A stretch of DNA of 64,000 nucleotides from Alphaproteobacteria bacterium (lineage in GTDB: Bacteria > Myxococcota_A > UBA796 > CAJQPC01). Of this stretch, positions 52,792 to 61,423 are shown piece after piece. The notes beneath the pieces were generated by a model, which had not been told where the DNA came from, ran no database searches, and saw only the letters and a program-made list of their open reading frames with translations. Numbering within the stretch: position 1 is the first letter of the stretch; every line of letters begins with the position of its first letter. Both the position numbers and the translations under genes were made by a program. The stretch lies in assembly GCA_020632795.1 (NCBI GenBank), contig JACKEV010000016.1, positions 248,001 to 312,000 on the forward strand, written 5' to 3'.

Positions 52792-54006
52792 ATGACGTCA
52801 CGCCGCGCGATCCCGGGTGGCCCCGGGGTGTTGATCCTGGCCCTGGGGTTCGCCCTCGGGGCTCGGGCCGAGACCTCCGCTGGCCCCCCGGCGCCGCCGG
52901 GGTGTGTCGCCCACAAGGCGCCGCCGGATCGGGACGCCGACGGAGTCCCGGACGGCGAGGACGCCTGCCCCGACCACCCCGAGGACATCGACGGCCTCGC
53001 CGACGGGGACGGCTGCCCCGAGGCGGACGCCGACGGGGACGGGCTGGTCGACCTGGGCGACCTCTGCCCCCAGGAGGCTGAGGACCTCGACGGGGTGCTC
53101 GACGGCGACGGCTGCCCGGACGGCGCGGCCACCGTGGTCTTCGCGGTCACGGTGCCCTCCGGCGGCACCGTGCCCGAGATCTGGCTGGAGCTGTTCCCGG
53201 CCTCCACCCAGGATCAGGTGGACGCCCCGCTGCCGAAGCACCTTCACTTCGACGCGGGCCAGCCGATCACAGCCACCCTGACCGAGGGCCAATGGAGCGC
53301 ACGGGTCCGCGCGCCGGGGTACCGCGACTACGGCATGGCGATCCAGGCTCCGGGGGAGGGCGAGCTTCGGGTGCTGCTCGACCTCGTGCCCAACGCGGGG
53401 GTCTCCGAGCTGCGCCTGGACGTCCGGGACACCACCGGCCGCCCGCTGGACGCCCGGGTGATGCTGGAGGGCTGGCCGCAGGCGATGGAGGCCCCTCGGG
53501 GGCTGCTCAACGTGCAGGTCCCAGCAGGCGAGCTTCGCCTGACCCTGACCGCCCCCGGGCACTTCCCCAAGGACGTGATCCTGGCGGTCGAGGCCGGTCA
53601 GGTGCTCGACCAGCAGGTCGCCCTCAAGGCGATGCCGCTGGCCGCCCTGGTCATGGATCGCATCGAGCTGGCCGAGCCCGTCACGTTCGACCCGGGCACC
53701 GACCAGCTCACGACCGCCTCCTTCGAGGTGCTGGACGAGGTGGTGGAGGTGCTGCGGCAGCACCCCGAGATCCTCCAGATCCGCGTGGAGGCCCACACGA
53801 CCGACGGCGCGGACACCCAGCGCCAGCTCTACCTCTCCCAGCGCCAGGCGGAGGCCGTGGTGCGCTACCTGGTGGGGCGGGGGGTCGACGCCAGCCGGCT
53901 CTACCCGGTCGGCTTCGGGGGCGCCTACCTGCTCTCGGAGCCCGCGCTTCGAGACGGGGTGCACATCACCCAGAGGGTGGAGCTGGTCGTCGAGCAGCGC
54001 AGGTAG
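52792..54006 (+). CDS. OmpA-like paralogue lacking peptidoglycan-contact residues
   Basis: 404 residues from ATG 52792, 7 bp after the previous gene. Signal peptide (LALGFALGARA), then TSP3 repeats (RDADGVPDGEDACPDHPED), PEGA-like domains and a C-terminal OmpA-type domain. The barrel is missing. In the OmpA domain the alignment with the neighbour is HTTDGADTQRQLYLSQRQAE against HTDSKGNDAYNMRLSQERAD; the Asp and Arg that contact diaminopimelate are replaced at the aligned positions by Thr and Gln. This suggests a copy that binds something else or binds weakly. Confidence 0.8.
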   Translation: MTSRRAIPGGPGVLILALGFALGARAETSAGPPAPPGCVAHKAPPDRDADGVPDGEDACPDHPEDIDGLADGDGCPEADADGDGLVDLGDLCPQEAEDLDGVLDGDGCPDGAATVVFAVTVPSGGTVPEIWLELFPASTQDQVDAPLPKHLHFDAGQPITATLTEGQWSARVRAPGYRDYGMAIQAPGEGELRVLLDLVPNAGVSELRLDVRDTTGRPLDARVMLEGWPQAMEAPRGLLNVQVPAGELRLTLTAPGHFPKDVILAVEAGQVLDQQVALKAMPLAALVMDRIELAEPVTFDPGTDQLTTASFEVLDEVVEVLRQHPEILQIRVEAHTTDGADTQRQLYLSQRQAEAVVRYLVGRGVDASRLYPVGFGGAYLLSEPALRDGVHITQRVELVVEQRR

Positions 54007-54009
54007 GCG

Positions 54010-55131
54010 ATGGCGTCACCCGGGCCTTCGCGTCGGCTCTCGGTCCCGGGGGGAGACTCCCTGGTGCAGGGGATGGTCGTGGTGGCCACCCTGGTGGTCA
54101 TCTTCGCGGGCCTGCGGGCCGCGGAGGACATCCTCCTGCCCCTGCTGTTCTCCGTGATGCTGGCGATCCTGACGGCCCCAGCCGTGCTGGCGATGGAGCG
54201 CGTCCGGGTGCCGCGGGCGATCGCCATCGTGGGGGTCGTGCTCGGGGTCGTGGGGGTCCTGGGGACCATCGCGGTCAGCCTCGGCCGCACCATCCAGGAC
54301 TTCACCCAGCAGCTCCCCGGCTACCAGGAGCGCTTCGGCCAGCTCCTGTGGAACTCGGAGAGCTGGCTGGTGGAGCGCGGCGTCCCGCGAAGCATGCTCG
54401 ATGAGATCGACGTCTCCGGCGTGCTCAACACGGGGCAGCTCATGGGCCTCGTTGGTGCCACGCTCAGCTCTGTCGTGGAGATCCTCTCGAACACCCTGCT
54501 CGTGGCGCTCCTGCTCACCTTCATCCTGTTCGAGGTGACCGACTTTCCGCGCAAGCTCACCGCGATCTTCGACGACGACGGCCGGGGGGTCAGCCAGCTC
54601 ACCGAGGCGGCGGTGGCGGTGCAGAAGTACCTGGCGATCAAGACCGTCATCAGCCTGGCCACCGGGTTGATCCTGGGCATCTGGACCTGGGCGATGGGGC
54701 TGGACTTCCCCTTCCTCTGGGGTCTGACCGCCTTCGTCCTGAACTACATCCCGAACATCGGCAGCATCCTCGCCGCCATCCCAGCGACGCTGCTTGCGGC
54801 GGTGCTCAACGGGCCGGGCAACGCCCTGGGGGTGCTGCTGGGCTACCTGGTGGTGAACGTCAGCATCGGCAGCTTCATGGAGCCCCGGCTGATGGGGCGC
54901 CGGCTGGGCATGTCACCGCTGGTGGTCTTCCTGTCGTTGATCTTCTGGGGGTGGCTGTGGGGGCCGGCGGGCATGCTCCTGTCGGTGCCCCTCACGGTGA
55001 TGGTGAAGATCGTGCTGGAGCACCGCGAGGACACCCGCTGGCTGGGCATCCTGATGGGCCCCGCCCGCGAGGCGGAGGAGGCCCAGGTCGAGGGTGCGGC
55101 TCAGGAGTCGTACTTCACCGAGCAGCCGTAG
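54010..55131 (+). CDS. AI-2E family transporter (PerM/YdiK-like)
   Basis: 373 residues, starting 3 bp after the OmpA-like gene. Hydrophobic segments at about 20-55, 60-100 and several in the C-terminal half, with a soluble helical region between (FTQQLPGYQERFGQLLWNSE). FVLNYIPNIGSILAAIPATLLA is the family signature. Despite the name, most members are not proven autoinducer-2 exporters; several are linked to ion or Na+/H+ transport. Its end overlaps the convergent redoxin gene by 31 bp. Confidence 0.88.
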   Translation: MASPGPSRRLSVPGGDSLVQGMVVVATLVVIFAGLRAAEDILLPLLFSVMLAILTAPAVLAMERVRVPRAIAIVGVVLGVVGVLGTIAVSLGRTIQDFTQQLPGYQERFGQLLWNSESWLVERGVPRSMLDEIDVSGVLNTGQLMGLVGATLSSVVEILSNTLLVALLLTFILFEVTDFPRKLTAIFDDDGRGVSQLTEAAVAVQKYLAIKTVISLATGLILGIWTWAMGLDFPFLWGLTAFVLNYIPNIGSILAAIPATLLAAVLNGPGNALGVLLGYLVVNVSIGSFMEPRLMGRRLGMSPLVVFLSLIFWGWLWGPAGMLLSVPLTVMVKIVLEHREDTRWLGILMGPAREAEEAQVEGAAQESYFTEQP

Positions 55132-55751
55132 GGCTTCGTCTCCGCGGTCTCGACGGCCTCGCCGGCGGTGAGCCTGCCCAGCGTGTCGTCGACGTAGGAC
55201 ACGGTCGCCTCGCCCTTGGGCTTGCCGAGCGGGGCGTTGTCCAGCCCGCCCCGGTAGATCAGCGTGCCCTCGGGGTCGACGATGTAGACGTGGGGGGTGG
55301 TCTTGGCCTCATAGGTACGCCCCACCGCGCCGTCCTCATCCAGCAGCACCGGGTAGGCGATGCCGTACTCGTCGAGGGAGGCGAGGTTGCGCTCCTGGCC
55401 CGCGCCCTGCTTGCCCGGGGCGCCGGAGTTGATGGCCAGCCAGACCACCCCCTGGTCGAGCCACTTCTGGGGCAGGGAGGCCAGCGGCCCCTCGGCGCCG
55501 TGGGCGTACTTCACGAAGGGGCAGTCCGGGTTGTACCACTCCAGGACGACGACCTTGCCCTGGTTGGCGCTGAGGGTGACCGGCTCGCCCTGCACGCTGG
55601 GGAGGGTGAAGTCCGGGGCGGGGGCCCCGAGCGTCGCGGTGGCGCTCGGCGCGGCAGCGGGGGCCTCGGTGGCCACAGGCTCGACGGGGGACGCTTCGGG
55701 GGTGGGGTCCTTGGGGCTGCAGGCCAGCAGGGTGAGGGCCAGGAGGGTCAT
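55101..55751 (-). CDS. Redoxin-domain (AhpC/TSA-like) lipoprotein
   Basis: 216 residues from ATG 55751. Lipobox LLACSP (Cys11), a Pro/Ala-rich linker, then a thioredoxin-fold domain: APDFTLPSVQGEPVTLSANQGKVVVLEWYNPDCPFVKYAH and KTTPHVYIVDPEGTLIYRGG. The single Cys in NPDCPF, rather than a CxxC pair, is closer to peroxiredoxin-type redoxins. It sits 2 bp downstream of a DsbD-alpha-like lipoprotein gene and probably forms a periplasmic reducing or peroxide-defence pair with it. Confidence 0.85.
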   Translation of the reverse strand: MTLLALTLLACSPKDPTPEASPVEPVATEAPAAAPSATATLGAPAPDFTLPSVQGEPVTLSANQGKVVVLEWYNPDCPFVKYAHGAEGPLASLPQKWLDQGVVWLAINSGAPGKQGAGQERNLASLDEYGIAYPVLLDEDGAVGRTYEAKTTPHVYIVDPEGTLIYRGGLDNAPLGKPKGEATVSYVDDTLGRLTAGEAVETAETKPYGCSVKYDS

Positions 55752-55753
55752 GG

Positions 55754-56536
55754 TCAAAGCTCCAGTGTGCTGAGGTCGTAGAAGAGGGTGGCGCCAGCGG
55801 GGGTGCGCAGGGAGACCACGCCCCCTGGGGTGGCGCGGGCGGGGGACTTGAAGGTCATCGCCAGGCGCGCGCTGCGCCCGACGGGGGTCACGGTGTGCTC
55901 GGCGAGGGCCAGCTCGGTGTCGCTGTCGGGGTAGAGCGCCACCGCCCCGGCAGCGGGGATGTCCACCTCGAGCCGGGTGCGGTCCTCGGACCAGCGGGCC
56001 TCCAGGCCGGCCAGGCTGGAGAGCGGCCGGGGCAGTCCCTCGACGAAGGGCTTCACGTCCACCGCGGGGGTCGAGCCGTCCAGGGTCAGCGACAGATCTG
56101 CGCCCCCCTTGACGCAGATCTGCTTGCAGGCCAGCCAGTCGGTGCGCGCGGTGAAGGTGGCCGGACCGGCGGCCTCGGGGGGGACCTGGAGCCGCCACAG
56201 CAGCATCGCGGTGCCCTCGTACCCGTAGGACGTGATGTCTCCGGGGGAGACGAAGCGCTCCGGTCCCGGGTAGGCGGGCTCGGGCGGCGCGTCAAAGCCG
56301 GCCGGGGCGGTGAGCGAGGCGGTGGTGGCCAGCCCGGAGTCGCCCGGGTTGGCCCAGTAGATGTGCCACTCGGGAGGGATCTCGTACAGGACCCCGATGA
56401 CCAGGGGCGCACCGGGGGCGGGGGCGCTGCGATCCGCGACCAGCCGGGCCTTCACCGGGGGGGGCGCAGGCTCCTCGGTGGCGGCGGCGTCACCCCCGGC
56501 GGTCTGGCAGGCGAGCAGGGCGAGCAGGGCGATCAC
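55754..56536 (-). CDS. DsbD-alpha-like periplasmic domain, lipoprotein
   Basis: 260 residues from GTG 56536 (GTGA overlap with the SirB1-like gene). Lipobox LLACQT (Cys10). The body has PPEWHIYWANPGDSGLATTASL, GYEGTAMLLW and DWLACKQICVKGGADLSL, the CxxxC pair and strand order of the N-terminal alpha domain of DsbD/ScsB. No DsbD transmembrane or gamma part follows: the domain ends at residue 260. It may pass electrons to the redoxin lipoprotein encoded immediately downstream. Confidence 0.85.
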   Translation of the reverse strand: MIALLALLACQTAGGDAAATEEPAPPPVKARLVADRSAPAPGAPLVIGVLYEIPPEWHIYWANPGDSGLATTASLTAPAGFDAPPEPAYPGPERFVSPGDITSYGYEGTAMLLWRLQVPPEAAGPATFTARTDWLACKQICVKGGADLSLTLDGSTPAVDVKPFVEGLPRPLSSLAGLEARWSEDRTRLEVDIPAAGAVALYPDSDTELALAEHTVTPVGRSARLAMTFKSPARATPGGVVSLRTPAGATLFYDLSTLEL

Positions 56537-57366
56537 GTCAGCTCCGTGCGCAGGCGGTGGATGGAGGCGCGCACCCGGTCGGCGTCGGGGGCGTCGGGGA
56601 CGTGGGTCAGGTAATCCTCGTAGGCCGCGATGGCCTCATCGGTGCGCTCCAACCAGTCCAGCAGGAGCCCCCGTCGTCGCCGCTCGTCGTGGAACTCCGG
56701 CCCGAGGATCAGCAGCCGGTCGATGGCCTGCAGCGCGCGCCCGTAGGCGCTGCGCCGGACGTGGCTGAGCTGGAGGTTCTTCATCACCCGCACCAGGATG
56801 AGGCGCGGCGGGGTCGGTTTCAGGAAGCCGTCGATCTGCCGGGGGGAGGCGAGGTCGCCGACGGTGCTCACCAGCTCCCGCCGCATGCCCTCCTCCGGGA
56901 GCACCTGCCCGCTGTGGAAGGGGTCGACGAAGAACCGGGGCTCCACCCCCGCCGGGCTCACCAGGAAGTGCCCGGGGAAGCCGACCCCGTCGATCGCGAA
57001 GCCCTTGCGGCGGGCCAGCGAGATGTAGAGCACCGAGAGCAGGATGGGCAGCCCCCGGCGGCGGGTGAGCACACAGTCCAGGTAGGAGTTCTGGGGGTCG
57101 TCGAAGGTCTCGATGTCACCGGTGAAGCCCTGGTCCGTGAACAGGAAGTGGTTGAGTCGGGCGATGGCCTCGTAGGGGCTGCACCGTGCGGGCAGGTGGA
57201 GGCGCTCGCCGAGGGCGTCGAGGGCGGCCAGGGTCGCGTCGGCATGATCCGCGGAGAGGCCCTGCTCATCGGCGGCGATGAGGGCGCAGCCGAGGTCCGG
57301 CGGGAGCGTGTCGCCGCAGGTGGCGACCAGCTCGGCGAGCCGATCCCGTGGATCCGGATCAGACAA
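56533..57366 (-). CDS. SirB1-family transglutaminase-like/TPR protein
   Basis: 277 residues from TTG 57366, chosen because GGAG lies 7 bases upstream and the protein then begins SDPDPRDRLAELVATC; the longer open frame upstream crosses the promoter of the divergent gene. FNH-type conserved region YEAIARLNHFLFTDQGFTGD, then SYLDCVLTRRRGLPILLSVLY with a Cys, GVGFPGHFLVSPAG with a His, and FVDPFHSGQVLPEEG are the SirB1 signature of a transglutaminase-like fold. A short TPR-like tail follows. Function in bacteria is poorly known. Confidence 0.85.
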   Translation of the reverse strand: MSDPDPRDRLAELVATCGDTLPPDLGCALIAADEQGLSADHADATLAALDALGERLHLPARCSPYEAIARLNHFLFTDQGFTGDIETFDDPQNSYLDCVLTRRRGLPILLSVLYISLARRKGFAIDGVGFPGHFLVSPAGVEPRFFVDPFHSGQVLPEEGMRRELVSTVGDLASPRQIDGFLKPTPPRLILVRVMKNLQLSHVRRSAYGRALQAIDRLLILGPEFHDERRRRGLLLDWLERTDEAIAAYEDYLTHVPDAPDADRVRASIHRLRTELT

Positions 57367-57452
57367 TGCGCACTCCGGGTAGAGACGATTCCCTTGCCTC
57401 CTCCTATAATCACAGGGCTGATCGATCCGCACCCCACCGTCCGAGGACACCC

Positions 57453-58517
57453 ATGCTCCGCTGCCGTCATCTGCTGTCTGCCCCTCTGGTTCTCCTGTCC
57501 CTGGCCGGATGTCGCCAGGACATCGGTCTGAGTGAGTCCTCTCGCTGCGACGGCGTCCAGCAGCGGGGGGAGGACTACGTCGACAGCGCCTTCGACCGGG
57601 ACGGGGACGGCTTCTTCGACGCCTCGGTGCCCGGCTGCCAGGAGACCTACGCCGCGGACCGCCTGGACTGTGACGACACCGACCCCGACGTCAACCCCGA
57701 GTCCATCGAGGTCCTCTGCAACTTCAAGGACGACGACTGCGACGAGGAGACCCTGGACGACGAGGACGGCGACGGCGACGGCTACACCGCCTGCGACGAC
57801 TGCGACGACGTCGACCCCGACGTGAACCCCGCCGCGCTGGAGGTCACCTGCGACGGTCGGGACAACGACTGCAACGAGGCCACCCTCGACGCCCGTGACC
57901 GCGACGGCGACGGCTTCGACGAGTGCGAGGACTGCGACGACACCCGCATCTACGTCAACCCCAACGAGATCGAGGTGTTCTGCAACGGCCTGGACGACGA
58001 CTGCAACGAGGCCACCCTCGACTTCGAGGACCGCGACAACGACGGCTCCGGGAGCTGCCAGGACTGCGACGACGGAGACCCCGACCGCTACCCGGAGGCC
58101 GAGGAGCTGTGCGACGACGGGATCGACAACAACTGCAACAACGAGGTGGATGAGGAGTGCGCGACTGACCGGTCAGGGACGTACTATCTGGATGTGCCGA
58201 TCGATGAGGAGTGTGCATTCAATCTCGTCCAGATGAATATCACAAGCTTCGAGTTGGTCGAGATCAACCCTCAGGTCTATGTAACAGGTGATTATATCGG
58301 TACCTTGACTGGCAGTTTCACCTCAGATGTGGAGTTTACCGCGTCACGGATGATTACGGGAGGATGTACGGAGACCTACACCGTTGACGGGTACTTCACG
58401 TCGGAGACCGAATTCGCCGCGACTTTCAGGGCTGAGTTCACGCCTAGCGGTGGGAGGGGGGGAAGCTGTTTTGATTGCAGCAATTTCGTATATGCGGTCA
58501 CCGGCGTTCGGCGCTGA
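57453..58517 (+). CDS. MopE-type Asp/Cys-rich lipoprotein with atypical C-terminal third
   Basis: 354 residues from ATG 57453. Signal peptide and lipobox SLAGC (Cys20). Residues about 35-235 hold four to five MopE-type units (LDCDDTDPDVNPESIEVLC, CDGRDNDCNEATLDARDRDG, DCDDGDPDRYPEAEELC, DDGIDNNCNNEVDEEC). The last 118 residues (LDVPIDEECAFNLVQMNITS, YVTGDYIGTLTGSFTSDVEF) are beta-rich and encoded by visibly AT-richer DNA starting near 58160, unlike any neighbour. The domain is probably a late acquisition. Likely surface-exposed, metal-binding. Confidence 0.75.
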   Translation: MLRCRHLLSAPLVLLSLAGCRQDIGLSESSRCDGVQQRGEDYVDSAFDRDGDGFFDASVPGCQETYAADRLDCDDTDPDVNPESIEVLCNFKDDDCDEETLDDEDGDGDGYTACDDCDDVDPDVNPAALEVTCDGRDNDCNEATLDARDRDGDGFDECEDCDDTRIYVNPNEIEVFCNGLDDDCNEATLDFEDRDNDGSGSCQDCDDGDPDRYPEAEELCDDGIDNNCNNEVDEECATDRSGTYYLDVPIDEECAFNLVQMNITSFELVEINPQVYVTGDYIGTLTGSFTSDVEFTASRMITGGCTETYTVDGYFTSETEFAATFRAEFTPSGGRGGSCFDCSNFVYAVTGVRR

Positions 58518-58540
58518 GGGGGTGGTTCACCCCATCGAAC

Positions 58541-60295
58541 TCAGCCACCCATCCCGAAGAAGAACCGCACCAGCCCTCGGCTGTCCGGATCCCCGCTCCA
58601 CCCCAGGTCATCGAAGCCATCGCCGTTCAGATCGCCGGCCGCTTCGATGCCTGCCTCGAGGTCCGCGTCGTCGATGAATGCGGCGTTAGCGTCGGAGAGA
58701 ACCAGGGTGCCGTAGGTCGGCCCGAAGAAGATCCCGTTGACCCGCTCCTGCGTCGAGGGTGTCGGCTCCACGATGCCAATACAGACCACCTCACTGGAGC
58801 CATCGCCGTCCAGATCCCCCAGCCCTTCCCAGATCGCGGCGCCGGTGTTCTCCTCCTCGCCCATGATGCTGGCCTCGGCGCGCGCCACGGTGAGGCTGCC
58901 CTCCAAGGGGCCATAGAAGAGGTACCCGACCCCGCCCCCCACGGCGATGATGGTCGTCGCAGGGGAGCTGGTGGCCAGGTCGTCGTAGCCGTCGTTGTTG
59001 TGGTCGCCTACCCCAACAGGATAGGAGCCTTCAAACCAGGATGTGCCAGTCCTGGCCGGACCCCGGACGATCACGTCGGCGTCCTCAGCGGCCAGGGCTC
59101 CACTCAGCGGACCGTTGTGGACGTAGACCTCGCTGGTGACCCCGTCGTCCAGGTTGGCGTTGGTGACCAGATCACCGAGGCCGTCGCCGTTGAAGTCGCC
59201 CGCTTCGCGCAGGAAGCTCGCGAACAACTCGGCGTCGCTCCGGGGGTGGACGACCGCGTTGGCGCTGCCCAGGCTGGTGTCCCGGGTCAGCGGGCCGTTG
59301 ACCACGTAGATGCGGTTCTCTCCATGACCATCCTCCCCTCGGATCGCGACGTCGTCGTGCCCGTCACCGTCGGTGTCTCCGAGCCCGACCACGCCTGTTC
59401 CGGCGAGCCAGCTCACGCCCGCTCCGTACAGCCACACATCAGCGTCGTGCATGTCCAGGCTGCCGGAGAGTGGGCCGAAGAAGATCAGCGCAGCCCCGTC
59501 CCCAGGCTCCGCATAGTCGAAGGTGTACAACCCGACCCCGATGTCCGCGTAGCCGTCGCTGTTCAGGTCCCCCACGCCCGCAGGGTATTGCCCGAAGTGG
59601 CTGTTCGTCCCTACCCCTTCGATGATCGCATCCGCCTCGCTCAGCGAGTGCGTCCCCGTCGCCGGTCCCAGGAGCAGGTACACCTCCCCAACGCTCCATG
59701 AAGCACCCCGGTCCACATAGGGCGCCGCCACCAGCACGTCATCCAGCCCATCCCCGTTCGTGTCCCCCAGCGCCGTGACCCCACCCGCCGCGTCCATGAC
59801 CTCGATGCCGCGCCACTGCGCCACCGCGTCGGAGGCGCTCTGCTCCCCGGACCAGCGGCAGCCCGCGTTGTCCCCAGAGCAGTCGTTGTCCAGCCCGTCG
59901 CCGCAGACCTCCACCGCGCCCGGCCAGACGTCCGGGTTGGCGTCGTCGCAGTCCTCGGCGTTCTCCACCAGGCCCTCGCCCGGCCCGCAGACCCCCCGGG
60001 GGGCGTCGGGGTCGCCGAAGCCGTCGCCGTCGACGTCCGCGTAGAGAATGATCTGCACCCCCTCGTCGACGTCGAAGTCGCAGTCATTGTCCTGGTTGTC
60101 GCAGAGCTCCTCTGCGCCTGGGAACACGGTGGCGTCCTCGTCGTCGCAGTCGTCGCCGTTCTCGTAGGGCGGGCGGCGGTGGCCGTCCTGGTCGTGGTCC
60201 ATGGAGACTTCGAGCAGGTCGTGGTACTCCTCCTGGGACATCAGGCAGCCCACCAGGACGGTGAGCAGGAACAAGAGCGGGAGCAGATGGCGCAT
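58541..60295 (-). CDS. FG-GAP/integrin-like propeller lipoprotein with MopE repeats
   Basis: 584 residues. Lipobox VLVGC (Cys17). Two MopE-type units at residues about 45-150 (DDCDDEDATVFPGAEELCDN, EDCDDANPDVWPGAVEVCGD), then about seven FG-GAP/VCBS blades with calcium loops such as GDTNGDGLDDVLVAAPYV, GDLNSDGYADIGVGLYT and AGDFNGDGLGDLVTNANL. It probably folds as an integrin-alpha-like beta propeller on the cell surface. Convergent with the neighbouring MopE lipoprotein, 23 bp apart. Confidence 0.85.
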   Translation of the reverse strand: MRHLLPLLFLLTVLVGCLMSQEEYHDLLEVSMDHDQDGHRRPPYENGDDCDDEDATVFPGAEELCDNQDNDCDFDVDEGVQIILYADVDGDGFGDPDAPRGVCGPGEGLVENAEDCDDANPDVWPGAVEVCGDGLDNDCSGDNAGCRWSGEQSASDAVAQWRGIEVMDAAGGVTALGDTNGDGLDDVLVAAPYVDRGASWSVGEVYLLLGPATGTHSLSEADAIIEGVGTNSHFGQYPAGVGDLNSDGYADIGVGLYTFDYAEPGDGAALIFFGPLSGSLDMHDADVWLYGAGVSWLAGTGVVGLGDTDGDGHDDVAIRGEDGHGENRIYVVNGPLTRDTSLGSANAVVHPRSDAELFASFLREAGDFNGDGLGDLVTNANLDDGVTSEVYVHNGPLSGALAAEDADVIVRGPARTGTSWFEGSYPVGVGDHNNDGYDDLATSSPATTIIAVGGGVGYLFYGPLEGSLTVARAEASIMGEEENTGAAIWEGLGDLDGDGSSEVVCIGIVEPTPSTQERVNGIFFGPTYGTLVLSDANAAFIDDADLEAGIEAAGDLNGDGFDDLGWSGDPDSRGLVRFFFGMGG

Positions 60296-60304
60296 GTCGG
60301 GTCC

Positions 60305-61423
60305 TTACGGCGCGAGCACCGCCTCCACCGTGGGCGCGCTCAGCAGGCGGTCCAGCCAGGTGACGAGCCGGTCGGCGTCGGCCTCCTGGATCCGTTCGAG
60401 CGCGGCGGGCTCCAACGGACCGAAGCGCTGGGTGAGCAGGCGGGTGAGGAGCGTGCGGCGCTCGGCGAGCTGGCCCAGTTCCCGGCCCTGTTCGAGCCCC
60501 CGTTCAAGGCCCTGTTCGAGCCCCCGTTCGAGCCCCCGTTCAAGACCCTGTTCGAGCCCCCGTTCAAGACCCTGTTCGAGCCCCTGTTCGAGCCCCTGTT
60601 CGAGGCCCTGTTCGAGGCCCTGTTCAAGACCCCGCGCCATCCCCCGCTCGAGTCCTTTCTGCTCCATGATTTGAAGAAGTCCCATCGTTCTCTCCACGGG
60701 CTCCGGCCCGACGGCCTCCATCAGGAAGGCGTGCGTGTCAGGGTCCACGTCGTTGTCGTGTACAGCAAGAATGTAGCGCAACAGCTGCCGGATCGTGCCC
60801 TGTCCGGCGCGACGTCGCGCCTCCCGCAGCTCGGTCTCCCAGGCCCGCAGCCGGGCCCACAGGTCCGGGTCCCGGGCGTGCTTCATCAGCAGCAGCGCCA
60901 GCCGCGCCTCCGCCCGCCCGGGCACTTCAGCGTCGTCGAGCGCTGTGAGGTCGATGAACACGGCCTCGAAGTCGGGCAGGTGTCTGCGGACGGGGTCGAG
61001 CGCGCCCGTCGGAGCGGCATAGAGCTGCGAGAAGCGGGGCGCGCGCCAGCGCCGCTCACCGTGGTAGACGACGATGGGCAGCACCGGGGTGAGGCCAGGG
61101 CCGTCCCTCGCGTCCTGCACCCAGCGCGGCATCATGTACTGGAGCAGCCGCAGCGGCATCCGGGCGTCCGGCGTGCTGCGGTGCTCCGTTAGCAGGACGA
61201 CCCGGGCCTCCGCCCCCGTGACCAGCGGCGCCTCGAACACGAGGTCCGCGCGGCGCCGCCCCAGGTCCTCGCTGACCGTCTCTCCGGAGAGCCGCTGGAG
61301 CCGGGACAGGTCGAGGTGTGTGACGAAGGAGGCGGGGAGCACGCCCCGCAGCGCCTCGGCGGTCGCCCGCGGGTCGGAGAAGATGGCCTGGAAGAGCGCG
61401 TCGTGGGGATCGGTCAGCCCCAC
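60305..61423 (-). CDS. Rpn/RpnA-family PD-(D/E)xK nuclease with DUF4351 tail
   Basis: 372 residues from GTG 61423, which overlaps the upstream gene's stop by 10 bases. The N-terminus TDPHDALFQAIFSDPRATAEA is characteristic of the recombination-promoting nuclease (Rpn, transposase_31) family; RRRADLVFEAPL and VVLLTEHRSTPD hold the likely acidic nuclease residues. Then come a tandem array of 12 GLEQ/GLER units and a C-terminal DUF4351-like region (LLTQRFGPLEPAALERIQE). The family nicks or cleaves DNA and promotes RecA-independent recombination. No terminal repeats are visible, so it is not an IS element. Confidence 0.85.
   Translation of the reverse strand: MGLTDPHDALFQAIFSDPRATAEALRGVLPASFVTHLDLSRLQRLSGETVSEDLGRRRADLVFEAPLVTGAEARVVLLTEHRSTPDARMPLRLLQYMMPRWVQDARDGPGLTPVLPIVVYHGERRWRAPRFSQLYAAPTGALDPVRRHLPDFEAVFIDLTALDDAEVPGRAEARLALLLMKHARDPDLWARLRAWETELREARRRAGQGTIRQLLRYILAVHDNDVDPDTHAFLMEAVGPEPVERTMGLLQIMEQKGLERGMARGLEQGLEQGLEQGLEQGLEQGLERGLEQGLERGLERGLEQGLERGLEQGRELGQLAERRTLLTRLLTQRFGPLEPAALERIQEADADRLVTWLDRLLSAPTVEAVLAP
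60488..60631 (-). repeat. 12 tandem 12 bp units (GLEQ/GLER minisatellite) in the Rpn gene
   Basis: 144 bp made of twelve 12 bp units, each encoding GLEQ or GLER on the minus strand, such as ctgttcgagccc and ccgttcaagacc read on the plus strand. Units vary mainly at the third base of codons and at Gln/Arg. Frame is preserved, so copy-number change would lengthen or shorten a charged helical linker. Confidence 0.95.

Noticed and set aside
60488..60631. Possible CRISPR array from short repeats
   Set aside because: Units are contiguous without spacers, in frame, and encode GLEQ/GLER; this is a coding minisatellite.
60305..61423. Insertion sequence because Rpn proteins are called transposases
   Set aside because: No terminal inverted repeats or target duplications seen; Rpn family members are usually not mobile.
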